Part shown: piece by piece, positions 1 to 5,040 of the stretch | Layout of the letters: every line of letters starts with the position of its first letter | How positions within the stretch are numbered: the stretch's first letter is position 1 | DNA from: JAFLBB01 sp040007195 | GTDB lineage: Bacteria; Acidobacteriota; Terriglobia; Bryobacterales; Bryobacteraceae | Direction of reading: 5' to 3' | Assembly (NCBI GenBank): GCA_040007195.1 | Contig: JBDTVQ010000335.1 | Span: 1-7,707, forward strand | Length of the DNA stretch: 7,707 nt | Position numbers and translations under genes: made by a program | Notes under the pieces: generated by a model | What the model was told of the DNA's origin: nothing | The model's input: the letters and a program-made list of their open reading frames with translations, nothing else | The model's database searches: none

Positions 1-1643
1 ACATGGTGACGAAGACGCCGGCACTGAACAAAGCCGTGGGATTTTCGGTGGGCCTGGGCATGGCGGGGATGCGGCGATTTTCGACGGATATCAATACGCC
101 GGTGCGCTTTCTGGGCGAGCGCACGGGATTCCGGACGAACCTGTTGTGGCATGAGTCGGGCGTGGCGGGCCGCGATGTAGTGCACAACCAGCGGTGGGGT
201 TTGGCGCCGACGATGGTGTTTGGATCGGGCACGCCGACGCGGTTCACGGTGGGCTATCAGAAGCTGCGCCAGGACAACATTCCCGACTACGGCATTCCGT
301 GGGTGACGGCGACGCAGAACGTGCTGGAGGCGTATCGCGATCGACCGGCTCCGGTGCCGCGCGAGACTTTCTATGGGTTGAATAACCGCGATTTCGAGAA
401 GCTGAACTCCGATATGGGAACGGCGCGGATTGAGCACGAGTTCAGCGATACTCTTTCGCTGCGGAACCAGTTTCGATTTGGCCGGACGAAGCGCGATTCG
501 GCGGTGGTGGCGCCGCGCTTTGCGAGTAACGACAGCCTGGTGATCAATCGCGGGACGCCGTCGTGGGTGACGAAGGACGACGTGTGGGACAACCAGACCG
601 ACATGCGGGCGAGCTTCAGCACCGGCGGCGTACAACATGCGGTGGTCGGGGGCGCGGCGTTCACGCGCGAGAACAACCAGCGCGTGGCGCGGACGGCGGC
701 GGGGATGCCGACGACGACGCTGTTCAATCCGAATCCTGAGGATGCATGCCCGGATTGCACGTTCACATTTAGCCCGATTCATGGCGATGCAACGGCCAAT
801 ACGCAGGCGGCGTTTCTGTTTGACACCGTTAAGCTGCATCGCAAGTTTGAATTGAACGGCGGTGTGCGGTGGGAGCGGTTCGATACGGACGGCATCAATT
901 CGGCGGGGGCGGCGCTGGTGCGCAACGACAAAATGGCGAGCGTGCGAGCGGCAGCGATTTACAAGCCGATGGAAGCGGGCAGCATTTACTTCAGCTACGG
1001 CACGTCGATGAATCCATCGCTCGAAGGCGTTGCCTATTCGACGGCAAACACGGCCATCGAACCGGAGAAGACTTACACGACCGAGGCGGGCACGAAGTGG
1101 GAGTTGTTGGGCGCGAAGGTGCTGGTAAGCGGCGCGATTTTCCATGTGGAGAAGACCAACGCGCGGACGCCGGGCGTGCTGCCCGACGAGCCGGCGCAGG
1201 TGCTGCAGGGCAATCAGCGGGTGAACGGGGCGGAGTTGGGCATTACGGGCAACATCACGCGGAACCTGCGGGTGTTCGGAGCCTACACGCTGCTGGATAG
1301 CGAAATCACGAAGTCGAACAATCCGCTGGAACGGGGCAAGGAGTTCATCAACACACCACGACACTCGGTGAGCATGTGGTCGAGCTATTCGATCAAGAAG
1401 TTGACCTTCGGGGGCGGGGTGCGCTTTATCGACAGCCGCTTTGGCAACAACACGAACACGCGGCACGTGGATTCCTACTGGACGCTGGACGCGCTGGCGC
1501 AGTATTCGATCAACAAGCACCTGGACTTGCGCATGAACCTGTACAACCTGAACGATGCCTACTACTTTGAGCGGCTGGGCGGCGGGCATTTGGTGCCGGG
1601 GGCGGCGCGGTCGGCGATGGTGACTACTAACTTCCATTTCTAA
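1..1643 (+). CDS. TonB-dependent catecholate siderophore receptor, Fiu/PiuA type (5' truncated by window edge)
   Basis: Outer-membrane receptor expected to import ferric catecholate-type siderophores using TonB energy. The frame is open to the window edge, and the first visible Met (base 3) is not the start: the opening residues MVTKTP match the conserved end of the plug domain (normally preceded by a GG-x-IN type motif). The signal peptide, TonB box and most of the plug are therefore upstream. What remains, about 546 residues, is the beta-barrel. Numbering from the Met at base 3, Fiu-family landmarks are SYGTSMNPS (331-339), EPEKTYTTEAGTKWEL (353-368), EKTNAR (383-388), LDSEI (431-435), NTPRHS (450-455) and a terminal segment with PGAARSA (532-538), ending in Phe as outer-membrane barrels usually do. 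A CPDC pair (249-252) lies in a likely extracellular loop. It is followed after 12 bp by the PiuC-type oxygenase, so the two are probably co-transcribed. The family is certain; the exact siderophore cannot be read from sequence. Confidence 0.95.
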   Translation, partial: MVTKTPALNKAVGFSVGLGMAGMRRFSTDINTPVRFLGERTGFRTNLLWHESGVAGRDVVHNQRWGLAPTMVFGSGTPTRFTVGYQKLRQDNIPDYGIPWVTATQNVLEAYRDRPAPVPRETFYGLNNRDFEKLNSDMGTARIEHEFSDTLSLRNQFRFGRTKRDSAVVAPRFASNDSLVINRGTPSWVTKDDVWDNQTDMRASFSTGGVQHAVVGGAAFTRENNQRVARTAAGMPTTTLFNPNPEDACPDCTFTFSPIHGDATANTQAAFLFDTVKLHRKFELNGGVRWERFDTDGINSAGAALVRNDKMASVRAAAIYKPMEAGSIYFSYGTSMNPSLEGVAYSTANTAIEPEKTYTTEAGTKWELLGAKVLVSGAIFHVEKTNARTPGVLPDEPAQVLQGNQRVNGAELGITGNITRNLRVFGAYTLLDSEITKSNNPLERGKEFINTPRHSVSMWSSYSIKKLTFGGGVRFIDSRFGNNTNTRHVDSYWTLDALAQYSINKHLDLRMNLYNLNDAYYFERLGGGHLVPGAARSAMVTTNFHF

Positions 1644-1655
1644 CGAGCACAAATC

Positions 1656-2336
1656 ATGTTGATTCAAGTTCCTCAGGTTCTGACACAGGAGCAGGTGGCA
1701 AAGTGCCGCGAGCTGCTCGAAGCGGCCGAATGGGTGGATGGGCGCGTGACGGCGGGCTACCAGTCGGCGCGCGCGAAGAATAATGTGCAATTGCCGGAGG
1801 GCCATCCGGCGGCGCAGAAGGTGGGCGCGGTGATCCTGGCGGCGCTGGAACAAAACCCGCTGTTTTTGTCGGCGGCGCTGCCGTTGAAGGTCTTCCCTCC
1901 CCTGTTCAACCGGTACTCGGGTGGGCAGTCGTTCGGGACGCATGTGGACAATGCGATCCGGCAGTCGAGCGAGACGGGTATGCGGATGCGGACGGACCTT
2001 TCGGCGACGCTGTTTTTTGCCGGGCCGGAGGAGTACGAGGGCGGGGAGCTGGTGGTGGAGGACAACTACGGCGTGCAGGCGGTGAAGCTGCCGGCGGGCG
2101 ACATGGTGTTGTATCCGGCAACCAGCTTGCATCACGTGCGGCCGGTGACGAGCGGCGCGCGGCTGTGTTCGTTCTTTTGGATACAGAGCATGGTGCGCGA
2201 CGACGGCGAGCGGACACTGTTGTTCGATTTGGACGTGGCGATTCAGCGGGTGTCGGAGGCGTCGCCGGAGCATCCGGCGGCGGTCCCGCTGACGGGTATT
2301 TATCACAATCTTTTGCGGCGATGGGCGGATGCGTAG
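1656..2336 (+). CDS. piuC: PKHD-type Fe(II)/2-oxoglutarate-dependent hydroxylase, PiuC/YbiX family
   Basis: Cytoplasmic non-heme iron dioxygenase that should couple 2-oxoglutarate decarboxylation to hydroxylation of an unidentified substrate. The encoding genes sit beside catecholate receptor genes (fiu-ybiX in E. coli, piuA-piuC in Pseudomonas). The 226-residue product matches the usual family length. The double-stranded beta-helix metal triad is visible as H96-x-D98 (in THVDNA) and H159 (in ATSLHHVRP; H160 is the less likely ligand). R169 in SGARLCSFFW is placed to bind 2-oxoglutarate. Other family signatures are RTDLSATLFF (112-121), YEGGELVVED (127-136), KLPAGDMVLYP (144-154), FWIQSMVRD (174-182) and the C-terminal TGIYHNLLRRWA (213-224). 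The ATG at 1656 gives a full-length N-terminus (MLIQVPQVLT); only a weak AACGAG sits upstream as a ribosome site. The 3' end overlaps the PepSY gene by 8 bp, which suggests translational coupling. All catalytic residues appear intact. Confidence 0.95.
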   Translation: MLIQVPQVLTQEQVAKCRELLEAAEWVDGRVTAGYQSARAKNNVQLPEGHPAAQKVGAVILAALEQNPLFLSAALPLKVFPPLFNRYSGGQSFGTHVDNAIRQSSETGMRMRTDLSATLFFAGPEEYEGGELVVEDNYGVQAVKLPAGDMVLYPATSLHHVRPVTSGARLCSFFWIQSMVRDDGERTLLFDLDVAIQRVSEASPEHPAAVPLTGIYHNLLRRWADA

Positions 2337-3594
2337 CATGAGGAAGATTCTGTTCTGGATGCATTTGGCGGCGGGGCTGACGGCGGGCACGATTGTGCTG
2401 ATCATGTCGGTGACGGGTGTGGCGCTGATGTATGAGAAGCAGTGGATTCGCTGGGCCGATGGGCGTGCGCTGGCGACGCAGCCGCAGGGCACAGCGCCGA
2501 TGCCGGTGGAGGATTTGCTGGCGCGGGTGCGGGATCAGCGGGGCGGCCTGCCGTCGAGCGTGACGTGGCGCAGTGGTGCGATCGATCCGGTGTTGATGAG
2601 TTATGGGCGGGAGTCGATGGCGTATGTAGATGGGGCGACGGGGATCGTGCTGGGCGAAGGTTCGAAGGGCACGCGCGAGTTCTTTCGCACGATGACGGAC
2701 TGGCACCGGTGGTTGGGGCAGGAGGGTGAGGGCCGGGCGATGGGACGGGCGATTACGGGGGCGTGTAATCTGGCGTTCCTGTTCATGGTGGTGTCGGGTC
2801 TATATTTGTGGTTTCCGCGTGAGTGGACACGGCGGCATTTTGCACCGATCCTGTGGTTCCGCGGCGGGCTGAGCGGTAAGGCTCGCGAGTTCAACTGGCA
2901 CAACACGATTGGGTTTTGGTGCCTGATTCCGCTGTTCTTTGTGGTGGTTTCGGGTGTGGTGATGTCGTATCCGTGGGCGAACGAGTTGGTGTACAAGCTG
3001 ACAGGGAGTGAGGCGCCGGCGGTGCAGGCCAAGGCGGACGGGGGGCGCAAGGGCGGTGGCGGGGGGCGCGAGGGCCGGGAGGACCGCGAGGCAAAGCAGC
3101 GCGGTGGAAAGAAGGGCGAGGGGCGCGCGACGGGCGGGCCGTCGGGGTTCTTTGCGCTGCCTCCGGCGGACCTGCCGCTAAAGGGTTTGAACTCGGGCCT
3201 CGAGAGGGCTCGTGGTGCTCGGAAGAGCTGGGAGTCGATTACGCTGCGGCTGCCCGCGAACGAACGTGCGCCGGTGGTGTTCACGGTGGATGAAGCGGGT
3301 CCGGGACGCGCGGATTTGCGGAGCACGGTGACGGTGCGGCGGGATACGGGCGAGGTGAGTGTAGCGTCGGAGTACGAGAGCTATAACGCGGGGCGAAGGG
3401 CGCGGACGTGGTTGCGATTCGCGCATACGGGCGAGGTGTACGGAGTCGCCGGGCAGACGATTGCGGGACTGGCTTCGTTAGGCGCGGTGTTTCTGGTGTA
3501 CACGGGCGTGGCGCTGAGCTTGCGGCGGCTTGCGGCGTGGCACAGGCGGCGTGAGCGGGCGGTGAAGGAGCATGCCGAGGGTGTGGCGGCGTAG
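2329..3594 (+). CDS. PepSY-associated TM protein, probable heme-dependent ferric-siderophore reductase (PiuB/FoxB-like)
   Basis: Inner-membrane protein of the PepSY_TM superfamily, 421 residues. In P. aeruginosa, FoxB of this superfamily is a heme-binding siderophore reductase, and piuB is the neighbour of piuA/piuC; reduction to release Fe(II) after uptake is therefore the best inferred role. Predicted helices are about 12-35, 143-162, 194-214 and 375-397. Positive loops (163-190, 399-416) put both termini inside and leave two periplasmic domains. Candidate heme-ligand histidines lie at or near helix ends: H12 (FWMHLAAG), H126 (DWHRWL), H191 (NWHNTIG) and H366 (FAHTGEVYG). The first periplasmic loop has a PepSY-like segment (about 58-110). 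The second contains an unusual Gly/Arg/Lys-rich stretch (about 235-270). Either ATG, 2329 or 2338, is possible; 2338 gives MRKILFWMHL, which looks like a natural family start. Neither has a strong ribosome site, in keeping with coupling to the overlapping upstream gene. Confidence 0.93.
   Translation: MRSMRKILFWMHLAAGLTAGTIVLIMSVTGVALMYEKQWIRWADGRALATQPQGTAPMPVEDLLARVRDQRGGLPSSVTWRSGAIDPVLMSYGRESMAYVDGATGIVLGEGSKGTREFFRTMTDWHRWLGQEGEGRAMGRAITGACNLAFLFMVVSGLYLWFPREWTRRHFAPILWFRGGLSGKAREFNWHNTIGFWCLIPLFFVVVSGVVMSYPWANELVYKLTGSEAPAVQAKADGGRKGGGGGREGREDREAKQRGGKKGEGRATGGPSGFFALPPADLPLKGLNSGLERARGARKSWESITLRLPANERAPVVFTVDEAGPGRADLRSTVTVRRDTGEVSVASEYESYNAGRRARTWLRFAHTGEVYGVAGQTIAGLASLGAVFLVYTGVALSLRRLAAWHRRRERAVKEHAEGVAA
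3031..3138 (+). other. Gly/Arg/Lys-rich low-complexity insert in the second periplasmic domain of the PepSY protein
   Basis: Residues about 235-270 are dominated by Gly, Arg, Lys and Glu (for example KGGGGGREGRED), with no hydrophobic core. They lie between helix 3 and the second periplasmic domain, which resumes around FFALPPADLPLKGL (274-287). The stretch stays in frame and is probably a disordered, strongly basic linker. The coding strand here is G-rich and carries the quadruplex-like motif listed separately. I infer this is lineage-specific, because PepSY_TM proteins normally have a short loop at this point. Confidence 0.6.
3040..3079 (+). other. Potential G-quadruplex motif in the coding strand of the PepSY gene
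   Basis: Five runs of three or more G occur in 40 bases, at 3040-3045, 3051-3053, 3061-3066, 3072-3074 and 3077-3079, separated by loops of 5, 7, 5 and 2 bases. This satisfies the classical G3+N1-7 rule on the mRNA-like strand. It may simply result from Gly-rich coding in a high-GC genome; folding is not shown. Confidence 0.45.
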
Positions 3595-3687
3595 GCTCGC
3601 GGGGAGTCCAGCCGGACGGGCGGGGCCGGTACCGACGGGGGCGGATGGGCGGTTGCGGGTTGGGCTTGGAGGCCTTCCGTTCGGGCG

Positions 3688-5040
3688 TTAGAGGTCGGTC
3701 AGGCGCTGAGTCGCGTCGCCGAACTTTTCGAGTTTGACGCCCATGCGGTCCATGAGCGAGAGGTAGAGGCTACAGGCGCGGCGGTTTTCGTCGCCTTTGT
3801 CCATGTAGTCGAGGATGCGGCCGGGTTTGAGCGTTCCGTTGCCTTTTCCTGCGAGGACGAGGGGAAGCTGCTCAGCGCTGTGGGTGTCGCCGTCGAAGAG
3901 GTTCGATCCGCCCATGATCATGGAGCTGTCGAGGATGGACTGGCCGCCTTCGTCGATGTCCTTGAGGCGTTGGACGAGGTAGGCGTACTGCGCCATGTGG
4001 AATTGATTCGTCTTGAGGTACATGGCTTCGGCGGCGGGGGCTTTGCCGTTGTGGGTGAGGTCGAGGTGCAGCGCGCCTTTGACGCCTTCGATGAATTTGA
4101 AATTCATTTGCGAGAGGTCGTTGTTGAGCATGAGGGTGACGAGGCGGGTTTTGTCCATCTGGAAGGCCAGCACGGTGAGGTCGAGCATGAGCTTCATGTG
4201 ATCGGGGACGTCCTGCGGCAGTTCGTCCTTGGGACGCGGCATGTTGGGCTTGGAGAGGGTGGGACGCCAGCCTTCGATGCGCTCCTGTTTCGAGGCATGT
4301 TCGATGCGCGTTTCGATGCTGCGGATGGATTCGAGGTATTCGTTGAGCTTGTGCTGGTCGCCTTTGCTGATGCGCGGCTGGAGGGAGTTGGTTTCCTGGA
4401 GGACGGCGTCGAGGATGCTGCGGTCTAGCTTGCGGCCGCTGCCGTCGCCGACGAGGAGATCGAAGGTACGGGCGGGGTAGATTTCTTTGGTGGCGGGCTT
4501 GGTGGGCGAGGTCCAGGATACGCAGGAGCTGTAGATCATGGACAGGCCGTCTTCGAGGCGCAGCTCGTTGGGCTCGATGCCGAGGGCGAGGCTGGGGACC
4601 GGGGTGGCGCCGCCGATTTCGCGGGCGAGGACCTGATCGAAGGTGGTGCCGACGCGGATGTCGGCGGGATCGAGGCTGATCCAGGCGCCGGAGAGCAAGT
4701 TGGCCATGCGGCCGAGGTGGGGGCTGGTGGACTTGAACGCTTGTTGGTTGAAGAGTCCGCGGATGAAGGTGAAATCTTCGCGGAGGGGCTTGAGGGGCTC
4801 GAGCACGGGGCCGAGTTCCATGTTCATGCCGGTGCCGCCTTTGGCCCACCAGTGGATGGGCTCGACGCCGTTCGAGAAATAGACGAGGGCGAAGCGTGTA
4901 GGTGGTTTATTCGCGGCGGCTTTCGCGGCGGGCGTGGATGCCTCCTGGGCGGCGGCAAGGGGCAGAGATTCCATCCACGGCAGGGCGAGGGCAACTCCGG
5001 CTCCGCGGAGGAAGTTGCGGCGCGATTTGATGGGCTTCAT
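3688..5040 (-). CDS. DUF1552 domain protein with Tat signal peptide
   Basis: Exported protein of the DUF1552 family, 450 residues, essentially the whole family length; no biochemical activity is established for it. The N-terminus is a textbook twin-arginine signal: SRRNFLRGAG (R7, R8), then a hydrophobic stretch (about 13-30) and a likely cleavage site near LAAAQ (28-32). Folding in the cytoplasm before export is therefore likely. Family landmarks are YFSNGVEPIHWWAKG (54-68), LGPVLEPLKPLREDFTFIRGL (76-96), SPHLGRMANLLSG (106-118), LHLDLTHNG (324-332), GGSNLFDGDTHSAEQLPLVLAG (377-398) and the C-terminal LSLMDRMGVKLEKFGD (427-442). The conserved His/Asp in HLDLTH and DGDTHS look like a possible metal or active site; that is inference. 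The start overlaps the stop of the upstream DUF1592 gene as ATGA, with a good GAGGT Shine-Dalgarno, so the two are translationally coupled and probably act together outside the cytoplasm. Confidence 0.95.
   Translation of the reverse strand: MKPIKSRRNFLRGAGVALALPWMESLPLAAAQEASTPAAKAAANKPPTRFALVYFSNGVEPIHWWAKGGTGMNMELGPVLEPLKPLREDFTFIRGLFNQQAFKSTSPHLGRMANLLSGAWISLDPADIRVGTTFDQVLAREIGGATPVPSLALGIEPNELRLEDGLSMIYSSCVSWTSPTKPATKEIYPARTFDLLVGDGSGRKLDRSILDAVLQETNSLQPRISKGDQHKLNEYLESIRSIETRIEHASKQERIEGWRPTLSKPNMPRPKDELPQDVPDHMKLMLDLTVLAFQMDKTRLVTLMLNNDLSQMNFKFIEGVKGALHLDLTHNGKAPAAEAMYLKTNQFHMAQYAYLVQRLKDIDEGGQSILDSSMIMGGSNLFDGDTHSAEQLPLVLAGKGNGTLKPGRILDYMDKGDENRRACSLYLSLMDRMGVKLEKFGDATQRLTDL

Noticed and set aside
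3..5. ATG at base 3 as the true start of the receptor gene
   Set aside because: The residues that follow match the end of a TonB receptor plug, so this Met is internal and the gene starts upstream of the window.
1906..2706. Minus-strand open frame across the PiuC/PepSY junction, and another at 2601-3326
   Set aside because: Arg/Pro/Ser-rich composition and overlap with two well-supported + strand genes mark them as composition artefacts.
3595..3687. Rho-independent terminator between the convergent blocks
   Set aside because: Only a 4-bp stem (GTCC at 3606-3609 with GGAC at 3614-3617) and small palindromes such as CGGTACCG are present, with no stable stem plus T-run on either strand.
3872..4849. 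Long minus-strand frame (325 codons) within the DUF1552 gene
   Set aside because: It lies in an alternative frame of a clear gene, is extremely rich in Arg, Pro and His, and has no recognisable motif. This is typical of a GC-rich shadow frame.
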